Positions 1 through 6,409 of a stretch of DNA of 10,988 nt are shown here, piece after piece. Each line of letters starts with the position of its first letter. The stretch's first letter is position 1. The notes under the pieces are model-generated. The model was not told the DNA's origin, did no database searches, and saw only the letters and a program-made list of their open reading frames with translations. Source of the DNA: an uncultured Campylobacter sp. (lineage in GTDB: Bacteria > Campylobacterota > Campylobacteria > Campylobacterales > Campylobacteraceae); the NCBI RefSeq assembly GCF_938017705.1, contig NZ_CALIIS010000218.1, positions 1 through 10,988 on the forward strand, read 5' to 3'. Made by a program: the position numbers and the translations under genes.

Positions 1-2240
1 AAAGTGCCGAAAACACGAGTAAAAAAGATGCAGGCAAAAGGCTAAATTACGCAAATTTTAAAAATGAAAACGGCTGGTATATTTTACTAGACGAAGCACA
101 TAAAGGGGACAGCACCGATTCCGTGCGAAAGGGCTACATAAACGAACTGGCAAGCGGTAAAAAAGACGAATTCCCTCGCGGATTTATCTTAAATTTTAGC
201 GCGACTTTCACGGACGAAATTGATCTAAAAACCTGCGCATTTAACTATAATTTACAAAAATTTAACAACCAAGGCTATGGCAAAAATATCGCGATATTTG
301 AAAATAAGCTAAATTTAGATGATTTAGAGCAAATTTTGCAAAGCTTTATAATCTTTACGTCGATTAAAATTTCAAATCGCCGAATTTCGCGAAGATTATC
401 AGATGCCCTTTATCATGCGCCGCTAATCATCGCTGTATCGGACAAAGTAAATACGCAGGATGCCGGCATAAAACAGTATTTTGAGGCTATTTGCAAGGTG
501 CTAACAAACGACGTAGATATCCCTAAAATAGTTGAAAATTTAGTCCAAATTTTAAATCAGCTTGAATTTATTTTCGGCGGCGAGAAAATTGGCGATGGAT
601 TTATAAAAATAGTTAAAAATATCGATGCAAAAACTATGCGTGAAGAGCTATTTTACGCACAAGGTATTTCAAGTTTAGAGGCTTGCATAATCAAAGGCAA
701 TGATAAAGAGGTAGCATTTAAAAGTAAAAACGCCGGTAAGCCCTTTATGCTACTAAACATCGGCGATACGAAAGGCTGGAAAAAAGAGTATCTAAACGAG
801 CTTGGCGTGCAAAGTGAAATCGATGTAGATAGCGGTTTTTTCGCACATATTAACGAGCAAAATTCTCCGATAAATATAATGCTCGGAAGCAAAGTTTTTA
901 GCGAGGGCTGGGATAGTAACCGCGTAAATTTGATAAGTTTTATAAATATAGGCTCGCGCTCGGCCAAAAAATACGTAACGCAAACGATAGGACGAGGCCT
1001 TAGAATCGAACCTTTTAAAAACGAACGACAGCGTTTGCGATACACGAGTAAATTTGCAGCTTTGGAATTTGATGAAAAAGAGAGGTTAAAAGAGCTTGCA
1101 AGTGGTCCAGAAACACTTTTTGTTTTTGCTAGTGACCCAAAAGCGATAGAGGCTATTTTGAGCGAATTGGAGCAATTTAAAACCGGTGAAATTTTAAAAG
1201 GTTTTAAAAAATCGCAGACAATCAAGCCGTTACTTTTACCTCAATACGAAGATGAAGTCTGCGAATCAAAGCCCTATGTAATTTCACGCCCCGATTATAA
1301 AAATTTAAACAAGTTTATAAACTCTTACGATTTGGACGTTTTACTACTTAGCTCGGAGTTAAAAAGTCCCGATTTAGGACTTAGCACAATAAATAAAACG
1401 CTTAAAAAAGACGAAAAATTTATAAAAATTAGTGGAGCGACCGAAAAATTTCAAAACCCGAAATTTGCACTATGCGAAATAGATAAATTCCGTAAATTTA
1501 AAAGTAAAAAATTAAAAGGTTTTAAAGAGGTTGAAAATGAAATTTCTCATTTTACAAAATTTAGCACGACGTTTGACAAAGACGAAATATCAAAGATTAA
1601 CGAAGCGATTTTAAATTTATTGAAATCTAAAAGTGAAGATGAGCTTATAGATGAGTTAGAAAGCAAAAAAATTACGTCGAGAGAGTTTGCTAGTTTAATA
1701 AAACAAAATAAAAAGGATTGTGAAATTTTAGGCTTTAAGTTAGATGCTAATTTGGCTCGCCATTACTATAATCCACTTGTGATAGATGCCGATAATAAAG
1801 CGCAAATAGTATATGCAATAAGCGAAAAAAGCGAGATAGAATTTTTGAAAGATTTAAAGACTCATACAAAAGCGCTTGATGACTTTGAATGGAATTTTTG
1901 TAAAATAGTTCAAAACGTAGATGAAATTTACGTGCCGTATTTTGATGAAGAAGAGCAAATTTGGCGTAAATTTTATCCCGACTTCATATTTTGGCTAAAA
2001 CAAGATGAGATTTACGAGATAGTTTTCGTCGACCCAAAAGGTCTAAAACACGGCGAAGGTGCGAGATTTAAAGCAAATGGGTTTGAAACGATTTTCGGCG
2101 GTAAAAATTTAGAATTTAATGACAATAAAATTATTGTAAAACTCGCCTACTACAATAAAGACCTGCACATCCCACAAGGGCTTGAAAAATATGTTTTTTC
2201 AAGCATAAATGAAATTTTCAAAACCGAGCGGAAAATTTAG
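1..2240 (+). CDS. Type III restriction (Res)-like DEAH helicase/nuclease, 5'-truncated by the window edge
   Basis: Superfamily 2 ATP-dependent DNA translocase joined to a nuclease, as in Res subunits of type III restriction-modification systems. The frame is open from base 3, giving 745 visible residues; the GTG at 123 is internal, because motif II lies upstream of it. In visible residue numbers: motif II DEAH at 30–33 (bases 90–101), motif III SAT at 66–68, motif V SEGWDS at 300–305, motif VI QTIGRGLRI at 327–335. Near the C-terminus YPDF (Asp660) and VDPKG (Asp677, Lys679) form a PD-(D/E)xK nuclease signature. Walker A and the real start lie outside the window. With roughly 200 missing residues the protein would match the usual Res length of about 950–1000. 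Many type III Res proteins carry DEPx rather than DEAH, so a related helicase–nuclease family is possible. No methyltransferase (mod) is visible; it could lie upstream. The gene is far more AT-rich than ilvD, which suggests transfer. The frame is intact with no internal stop. Confidence 0.85.
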   Translation, partial: SAENTSKKDAGKRLNYANFKNENGWYILLDEAHKGDSTDSVRKGYINELASGKKDEFPRGFILNFSATFTDEIDLKTCAFNYNLQKFNNQGYGKNIAIFENKLNLDDLEQILQSFIIFTSIKISNRRISRRLSDALYHAPLIIAVSDKVNTQDAGIKQYFEAICKVLTNDVDIPKIVENLVQILNQLEFIFGGEKIGDGFIKIVKNIDAKTMREELFYAQGISSLEACIIKGNDKEVAFKSKNAGKPFMLLNIGDTKGWKKEYLNELGVQSEIDVDSGFFAHINEQNSPINIMLGSKVFSEGWDSNRVNLISFINIGSRSAKKYVTQTIGRGLRIEPFKNERQRLRYTSKFAALEFDEKERLKELASGPETLFVFASDPKAIEAILSELEQFKTGEILKGFKKSQTIKPLLLPQYEDEVCESKPYVISRPDYKNLNKFINSYDLDVLLLSSELKSPDLGLSTINKTLKKDEKFIKISGATEKFQNPKFALCEIDKFRKFKSKKLKGFKEVENEISHFTKFSTTFDKDEISKINEAILNLLKSKSEDELIDELESKKITSREFASLIKQNKKDCEILGFKLDANLARHYYNPLVIDADNKAQIVYAISEKSEIEFLKDLKTHTKALDDFEWNFCKIVQNVDEIYVPYFDEEEQIWRKFYPDFIFWLKQDEIYEIVFVDPKGLKHGEGARFKANGFETIFGGKNLEFNDNKIIVKLAYYNKDLHIPQGLEKYVFSSINEIFKTERKI

Positions 2241-2248
2241 TTTTATTT
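2212..2248 (+). terminator. Possible weak AU-rich terminator at the end of the restriction gene
   Basis: AAATTTTC (2212–2219) and GAAAATTT (2231–2238) form a perfect 8-base inverted repeat with an 11-base loop, followed by AGTTTTATTT. The stem is almost all A–U and overlaps the stop codon, so it is at best a weak terminator. Such AAATTT words are common here and chance is a real alternative. Confidence 0.3.
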
Positions 2249-2251
2249 AGT

Positions 2252-2284
2252 TACAATCGGCACAAAAAATTTAATTAAAAAGGA
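2252..2284 (+). promoter_or_regulatory. Candidate ilvD promoter and ribosome binding site
   Basis: TACAAT at 2252–2257, preceded by T-rich sequence, is a plausible -10 box 33 bases before the ilvD start. AAAAAGGA at 2277–2284 is a good Shine–Dalgarno sequence ending 6 bases before the TTG at 2291, which supports that unusual start. The promoter part is weaker than the RBS part. Confidence 0.5.
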
Positions 2285-2290
2285 TCAAAT

Positions 2291-3964
2291 TTGAGAAGCG
2301 ACATCATCAAAAAAGGCTATACGCGCGCGCCGCACAGAAGCTTGCTAAGAGCGACAGGGCTAAAGGACGAGGACTTTGAAAAGCCATTTATCGGCGTGGC
2401 AAACAGCTTCATCGAGATCATCCCGGGGCATTTTTTCCTCAACAAATACTCCGAAATTTTAAAAGACGAGATCCGCAAAAACGGCTGCGTACCCTTTGAG
2501 TTTAACTGCATCGGCGTGGACGACGGCATCGCGATGGGACACAGCGGGATGTTATATAGCCTGCCTAGCCGCGAGCTCATAGCAAACTCGATCGAAACGG
2601 TGATGAATGCGCACGCCCTGGACGCTCTCGTCTGCATGCCAAACTGCGATAAAATCGTGCCAGGCATGGTGATGGGCGCGCTTCGCGTGAACGTGCCGAC
2701 GGTTTTTGTTAGCGGCGGTCCGATGAAAAAGGGCTACACTAAAAAAGGCGAGCCGATCGACCTATCTACGGCGTTTGAGGCGGTGGGTAAATTTGAAACC
2801 AAAGAGATTAGCGAAGAGGAGCTAAAAGAGATCGAGTGCAAAGCCTGTCCGAGCGGAGGCAGCTGCTCGGGGATGTTTACGGCAAACTCGATGAATACGC
2901 TGTGCGAAGCGATGGGTATCGCGCTAAAAGGCAACGGCACCGTACCGGCGCTTACGCCGGAGCGCGAGGAGCTTATCAGGCAGGCTGGACGTCGCATCTG
3001 CCAAATCGCGCTCGATGAAAAATACAAAATCCGCAACATCGTGAACGAAAAATCGATCCAAAACGCCCTCGTAGTCGATATGGCGATGGGCGGCAGCAGC
3101 AACACCGTGCTGCATATCCTGGCTATCGCGCGCGAAGCTGGGGTAAATTTACAGATCGCAGGGCTCAACGAGATCAGCCGCAAGATCGCGCATATCGCCA
3201 AAATCAGCCCGAGCCTACCAAACGTGCATATGGAGGACATCGACCGCGCGGGCGGCCTAAGCGCCGTGATAAACGAAATTTCGCACCGCGACAACGGACT
3301 ACTGGGTTTAGACGCGCTAACGGTGAGCGGCGAAAGCCTGGGCGAGCGTGTCGGAGCTAGCGTCATAAAGGACGAATCGGTCATCCGCAAGGTCGAAAAC
3401 GCCTACTCGCAGGTCGGCGGGCTGGCGGTTTTGTTTGGAAATTTAGCCGAGCAGGGCTGCGTCATCAAGACCGCGGGCATCATCGGCGAGCGCAAATTTA
3501 GTGGCAAGGCCGTGTGCTTTAACAGCCAGGACGAGGCGATAGAGGGGATCTCAAGCGGCAAGGTAAACAAAGGCGACGTAGTCGTCATCCGCTACGAAGG
3601 GCCGCGCGGAGGCCCTGGCATGCAGGAGATGCTAAGCCCAACGTCGCTCATCATGGGGCGCGGTCTGGGTGCGGACGTGGCGCTGATCACGGACGGCAGG
3701 TTTAGCGGCGCGACTAGGGGGCTAAGCGTCGGGCACGTGAGTCCCGAAGCTGCCGAGGGTGGTATGATCGGACTGCTAGAGGACGGCGACATCATCGACA
3801 TCGACGTGGATACATACGCGATAAACGTACGCCTAAGCGAAGCCGAGATCGCTGCGCGCAGGGCTAAATTTAAGCCAATTGAAAAACCACTACCGTACCG
3901 CTGGCTGCGAATGTATCGCAAGCTGGTAACAAATGCTAGCAACGGAGCGATTTTGGAGGCGTAG
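2291..3964 (+). CDS. ilvD: Dihydroxy-acid dehydratase
   Basis: Converts 2,3-dihydroxy-isovalerate and 2,3-dihydroxy-3-methylvalerate to the 2-keto acids in valine and isoleucine synthesis; cytosolic Fe–S hydro-lyase. 557 residues, within the family's usual size. Family motifs in order: VDDGIAMGHSGM (76–87), NCDK (118–121, Cys119), CPSGGSCSGMFTANSM (186–201, Cys186 and Cys192), MAMGGSSNT (264–272), RYEGPRGGPGMQEM (434–447), TDGRFSGATRG (467–477). At the position where [2Fe-2S]-type enzymes have Cys in an xPC motif, this protein has IIPGH (44–48), like the E. coli enzyme, so an oxygen-labile [4Fe-4S] cluster is likely (inference). The start is TTG: the conserved N-terminus RSDIIKKGYTRAPHRSLL begins right after it, a strong RBS precedes it, and the first internal ATG would remove conserved sequence. 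It is apparently transcribed alone, with a terminator after it. Much more GC-rich than the gene upstream. Confidence 0.97.
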   Translation: MRSDIIKKGYTRAPHRSLLRATGLKDEDFEKPFIGVANSFIEIIPGHFFLNKYSEILKDEIRKNGCVPFEFNCIGVDDGIAMGHSGMLYSLPSRELIANSIETVMNAHALDALVCMPNCDKIVPGMVMGALRVNVPTVFVSGGPMKKGYTKKGEPIDLSTAFEAVGKFETKEISEEELKEIECKACPSGGSCSGMFTANSMNTLCEAMGIALKGNGTVPALTPEREELIRQAGRRICQIALDEKYKIRNIVNEKSIQNALVVDMAMGGSSNTVLHILAIAREAGVNLQIAGLNEISRKIAHIAKISPSLPNVHMEDIDRAGGLSAVINEISHRDNGLLGLDALTVSGESLGERVGASVIKDESVIRKVENAYSQVGGLAVLFGNLAEQGCVIKTAGIIGERKFSGKAVCFNSQDEAIEGISSGKVNKGDVVVIRYEGPRGGPGMQEMLSPTSLIMGRGLGADVALITDGRFSGATRGLSVGHVSPEAAEGGMIGLLEDGDIIDIDVDTYAINVRLSEAEIAARRAKFKPIEKPLPYRWLRMYRKLVTNASNGAILEA

Positions 3965-3986
3965 GGCGCCTTAAATTTTAAACATA

Positions 3987-4020
3987 CCGCTGTAATTTTG
4001 CTCAAATTTACGGCGGTTTT
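3987..4020 (+). terminator. Rho-independent terminator after ilvD
   Basis: Thirteen-base arms at 3987–3999 and 4004–4016 enclose a four-base loop (GCTC). Eleven Watson–Crick pairs, one G·T wobble and one T·T mismatch form the stem, with a GC-rich base (CCGC/GGCGG), followed directly by TTTT at 4017–4020. It starts 22 bases after the ilvD stop codon. Confidence 0.8.
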
Positions 4021-4202
4021 GTTAAATTTACGCGTAGGCTTTCGGCTCTAAATTTTAAAATTTAACCTAGGCGAACGCTTGGTACTTATCAATGTAAGCG
4101 CCAATGGGATATCTATTTGAAATTTTACTTATTACACAAACAAGCCGAGCGAAGCGGAAACCTAAATTTAAACTCTGCACGTCGGCATTTTTTAAGCATA
4201 AA

Positions 4203-4232
4203 TTTTACTCTAACGCACTTGTTAAAGTAAAA
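4203..4232. repeat. Hairpin-forming inverted repeat, 12-base arms
   Basis: TTTTACTCTAAC (4203–4214) and GTTAAAGTAAAA (4221–4232) are inverted copies with one mismatch around a six-base loop (GCACTT). The arms are AT-rich and no T run follows, so this is not an obvious terminator. It lies inside the wider inverted repeat 4116–4130 / 4240–4254, so nested folding of about 140 bases is possible. Confidence 0.55.
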
Positions 4233-4289
4233 CTCTGCCAAGTAGAATTTCAAAATTTACGTGATTGCACCGATAGTGGCATTTAAAAT

Positions 4290-4400
4290 CCGCAAGATTT
4301 TAATAACAAAGCCTCGCGGTGGGTGAAAGCGGAATTTATAATGAAGAAATTTTGTAGATGGCGAGGTGAAATTTCGCCGCAAAATTTCAACAACAAAGCC
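4290..4400. repeat. Two copies of a 24-base direct repeat, 87 bases apart, each beside a small hairpin
   Basis: Copies at 4290–4313 and 4377–4400 agree at 21 of 24 positions; both begin CCGCAA and end AACAAAGCC. Each overlaps a hairpin: AAAATC/GATTTT around CGCAA at 4285–4301 in the first, GAAATTT/AAATTTC around CGCCGCA at 4368–4388 in the second. Two of the three differences fall within the hairpin region. Conservation of both sequence and a nearby stem suggests duplication of a structured element rather than chance. No third copy was noticed in the window. Confidence 0.6.
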
Positions 4401-4421
4401 AGCCGTCCTCACCATTTTTTT
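4358..4421 (+). terminator. Compound stem-loop followed by T7: terminator or end of a small RNA
   Basis: ATGGCGAGG (4358–4366) can pair with CCTCACCAT (4407–4415) with one C·A mismatch, and the pairing runs into a run of seven T at 4415–4421. The closed region contains a second stem, GAAATTT (4368–4374) with AAATTTC (4382–4388). The layout resembles the 3' end of a transcript on the plus strand. Since ilvD already has a terminator upstream, it would be a back-up site or end an unannotated transcript. The long interior weakens the case. Confidence 0.35.
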
Positions 4422-4516
4422 ATACTCGCCAAGCTTTACGACGCTATCGAATTTTGTATTTTATCCCTTAAAATTTACGACGCAAGCGGATTAAAATAAA
4501 AGGCGGCTTTCTAAAC

Positions 4517-5782
4517 TTACAAATCCCTCGGGTCGGCGATCTTGCCTGCGACGGCGCTAGCTGCGGCGACGGCGGAGTTTGCCAGATATACTTCGCTCGT
4601 TCTGTCGCCCATGCGACCGACGAAATTTCGGTTAGTCGTGCTTACGCAGCGCTCGCCCACGCCCAAAATCCCCATATATCCGCCCAAGCACGCGCCGCAG
4701 GTCGGGTTGCTCACGACTGCGCCCGCTTCGACGAAAATATCCCACAGCCCCTCTTTTTGCGCTGCCAGAGCGATTTTTTGCGTCGCAGGCGTGATGATGA
4801 GGCGGGTTTTGCGCGCGACCTTGCGACCTTTTAAAATTTGCGCGGCGATCCGCAGATCGGAGAGCCTGCCGTTGGTGCAGCTGCCGATAAAGACCTGATC
4901 GACGGCGATATCATCGCGCACCGCCTCGCGCACGCTCTTGCCGTTGCTAGGCAGAAACGGATACGCAATCACCGGATCAAGCTTGCTAACGTCGATCTGC
5001 AAAATTTGCTCATAGTTCGCGCCCTCGTCGGAGTAGTGAAATTTCGGCTCAGCGCGCAAATTTTTATCTGCCAAAAATTCCTTCGTGATCTCATCGACCG
5101 CGACGATACCGCTCTTGCCGCCCGCTTCGATCGCCATATTGCAAAGCGAAAATCTACTATCCATATCCAGATGCTTAAGCGCGTCGCCGCAGAACTCCAA
5201 AGCCTTATAGCGCGCGCCGTCCACGCCGATGAGGCGGATCACCTCTAAAATTAGATCCTTGCCGTAGATGTGCGGCGCGGGCTTGCCGCGAAAGATCACT
5301 TTGATCGTAGGAGGTACTTTAAACCAATTCTTGCCCGTTATCATCGCGAAAGCTAGATCGGTGCTGCCCATACCGGTCGCAAATGCCCCCAGCGCGCCGT
5401 GGGTACAGGTGTGGCTATCCGCGCCGATGATGACGTCGCCGGGCACTACGAGCCCCTTTTCAGGCATCAGCGCGTGCTCGATACCCATATCCTTTTCGTC
5501 GAAATAATTTTTCAAATCGTGCTTGTAAGCAAACTCGCGTGAAATTTTAGCTTGGTTTGCGCTTAAAATGTCCTTCGTAGGGATGTAGTGATCCATCACG
5601 ATCGCAAAGCCGTCCGGGTTGGCGAGCTTTTTCGCGCCGCTAAGCTCAAACTGCTTGATCGAAATCGGCGTCGTGATGTCGTTGCCGATGACCATATCTA
5701 TGGCGCTTTCGATGATCTGTCCCGCAAAAACCGCCTCGCCCACGTGCTCGCTAAAAATTTTCTCCGTGATCGTCTGCTTCAT
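4517..5782 (-). CDS. leuC: 3-isopropylmalate dehydratase large subunit (aconitase superfamily, compact type)
   Basis: Large subunit of the Fe–S enzyme that isomerises 2-isopropylmalate to 3-isopropylmalate in leucine synthesis, normally working with the small subunit LeuD. 421 residues, the compact form shared with archaeal-type LeuC/homoaconitase large subunits, rather than the about 470-residue E. coli form. Motifs: GADSHTCTHGALGAFATGMGS (120–140); cluster ligands Cys302 in GSCTNGR and Cys362/Cys365 in TCGACLGG; STTNRNFVGRMGD (381–393); ANSAVAAASAVAG (401–413) near the end. The ATG is well supported: GAAGGAGA sits at 5787–5794 on the minus strand, 4 bases upstream. Gene is intact. No leuD follows: downstream is non-coding DNA, then convergent ilvD. 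The compact family also includes homoaconitase-type subunits, so the substrate is inferred; leucine synthesis is favoured because lysine is made via diaminopimelate in this group. Confidence 0.9.
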   Translation of the reverse strand: MKQTITEKIFSEHVGEAVFAGQIIESAIDMVIGNDITTPISIKQFELSGAKKLANPDGFAIVMDHYIPTKDILSANQAKISREFAYKHDLKNYFDEKDMGIEHALMPEKGLVVPGDVIIGADSHTCTHGALGAFATGMGSTDLAFAMITGKNWFKVPPTIKVIFRGKPAPHIYGKDLILEVIRLIGVDGARYKALEFCGDALKHLDMDSRFSLCNMAIEAGGKSGIVAVDEITKEFLADKNLRAEPKFHYSDEGANYEQILQIDVSKLDPVIAYPFLPSNGKSVREAVRDDIAVDQVFIGSCTNGRLSDLRIAAQILKGRKVARKTRLIITPATQKIALAAQKEGLWDIFVEAGAVVSNPTCGACLGGYMGILGVGERCVSTTNRNFVGRMGDRTSEVYLANSAVAAASAVAGKIADPRDL

Positions 5783-5786
5783 AAAA

Positions 5787-5820
5787 TCTCCTTCGTATCG
5801 GTTAAATTTGCGCGATTTTA
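5787..5820 (-). promoter_or_regulatory. leuC ribosome binding site and candidate -10 box
   Basis: On the minus strand, GAAGGAGA (5787–5794) is a strong RBS 4 bases before the leuC ATG. TAAAAT (5815–5820) lies 32 bases before the start and is a reasonable -10 box, preceded by an A/T-rich stretch. It sits back to back with the promoter of the nitroreductase gene. Confidence 0.55.
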
Positions 5821-5852
5821 GCTAAAAAATCATAAATTTTTGCAATTTTATG

Positions 5853-5872
5853 TATAATTGAGCCGCAAGGAG
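5853..5872 (+). promoter_or_regulatory. Nitroreductase–NFACT operon promoter and RBS
   Basis: TATAAT at 5853–5858 with TG directly before it, and a T-rich TTTTTGC tract starting near 5837, matches the Campylobacter sigma-70 pattern of an upstream T-rich element without a -35 box. AAGGAG at 5867–5872 is the RBS, 7 bases before the ATG at 5880. The expected leader is only about 15 bases. Confidence 0.75.
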
Positions 5873-5879
5873 CGAGACG

Positions 5880-6404
5880 ATGGAAATTTTAGATATTTTT
5901 GCAAACCGCAGAAGCGTAAGAAAATATACGGATACGCCGCTTGAGGACGAGGCGCTGGATAAAATTTTAAAAGCGGGCTTGCTTGCGCCGTCGGGGCATA
6001 CACGCCGCCCGTGGGAGTTCATCCTCGTGTGCGACAAACGGATGCTTGAGCGGCTAAGCGCGTGCCGTAGCAGCGGAGCGAATATGCTAAAACAGGCCGC
6101 GGCCGCGATCGTCGTGATCGCAGATGAGCAGAAGCAGGACGTCTGGATTGAGGACTGCTCGGTAGCGCTAGGCTACATGCACCTTGCCGCAAGTGCGCTA
6201 AATCTCGGCAGCTGCTGGGTACAGGTAAGGCTGCGTGCCGCCGCGGACGGACGCAGCTGCGAGGAGTTTTTGCGCGAGGCGCTGGGCTTTCCGCCAAATT
6301 TCAAAGCAGAAGCGATACTGGCTCTCGGCGTGCCGCAACAGCGCCCGAGCCCGCACGATCTGCAGAAGTTAAATTTAGCCAAAATCCATAAAGAGAAATT
6401 TTAA
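5880..6404 (+). CDS. Nitroreductase-family FMN oxidoreductase
   Basis: Predicted cytosolic flavoprotein using FMN and NAD(P)H; the physiological substrate cannot be read from sequence. 174 residues, normal for small single-domain members. Visible motifs: the FMN-phosphate-binding RRSVRKYTDTPL (10–21); APSGHTRRPWEF (36–47), the family's APSGxNxQPWxF with His-Thr-Arg-Arg replacing the usual Gly-Asn-x-Gln; the helix WIEDCSVALGYMHLAA (89–104), the usual D-x-S/A-x-A dimer-interface helix, ending in LGSCW (109–113); and AILALGVP (145–152). It has five cysteines (51, 62, 93, 112, 127). The start is backed by a strong RBS and promoter. The NFACT gene begins 5 bases after its stop, so they probably form one transcript; no functional link is obvious. 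Confidence 0.88.
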   Translation: MEILDIFANRRSVRKYTDTPLEDEALDKILKAGLLAPSGHTRRPWEFILVCDKRMLERLSACRSSGANMLKQAAAAIVVIADEQKQDVWIEDCSVALGYMHLAASALNLGSCWVQVRLRAAADGRSCEEFLREALGFPPNFKAEAILALGVPQQRPSPHDLQKLNLAKIHKEKF

Positions 6405-6409
6405 CGCGT

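Larger units (their letters stand above)
4021..4516. other. Repeat-rich non-coding stretch between convergent ilvD and leuC
   Basis: No convincing gene here. A 60-codon open frame from 4104 has no ribosome binding site and no recognisable protein character. Visible structure: a perfect 16-base palindrome (TAAATTTTAAAATTTA, 4049–4064); an inverted repeat matching 14 of 15 bases between 4116–4130 and 4240–4254; a hairpin at 4203–4232; AAACTCTGC twice (4170–4178, 4230–4238); a 24-base imperfect direct repeat (4290–4313, 4377–4400); a hairpin with a T run (4358–4421); and TTTACGACGC twice (4435–4444, 4474–4483). Phrases such as GAGCGAAGCGG suggest partly decayed DNA. No clear minus-strand terminator for leuC is visible next to its stop codon. 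Small RNA, mobile-element remnant or decayed gene all remain possible. Confidence 0.6.

Noticed and set aside
653..1225. Long minus-strand open frame (190 codons) inside the restriction gene
   Set aside because: It lies wholly antisense to a gene with clear helicase motifs V and VI and encodes a low-complexity Ser/Leu-rich product typical of antisense shadows.
2734..3390. 218-codon minus-strand frame inside ilvD
   Set aside because: It is antisense to the unmistakable dihydroxy-acid dehydratase and has no family motifs of its own.
4104..4286. 60-codon open frame in the ilvD–leuC gap
   Set aside because: It has no ribosome binding site, no recognisable domain or membrane segment, and runs through several inverted repeats, which indicates non-coding DNA.
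4021..4516. tRNA or riboswitch in the intergenic stretch
   Set aside because: No TTCGAAT-type T-arm, no cloverleaf arms and no conserved riboswitch core were found; the region also lies downstream of both neighbouring genes, not upstream.
2291..5782. ilvD and leuC as one branched-chain amino acid operon
   Set aside because: They are on opposite strands, convergent, about 550 bases apart, and ilvD has its own terminator.
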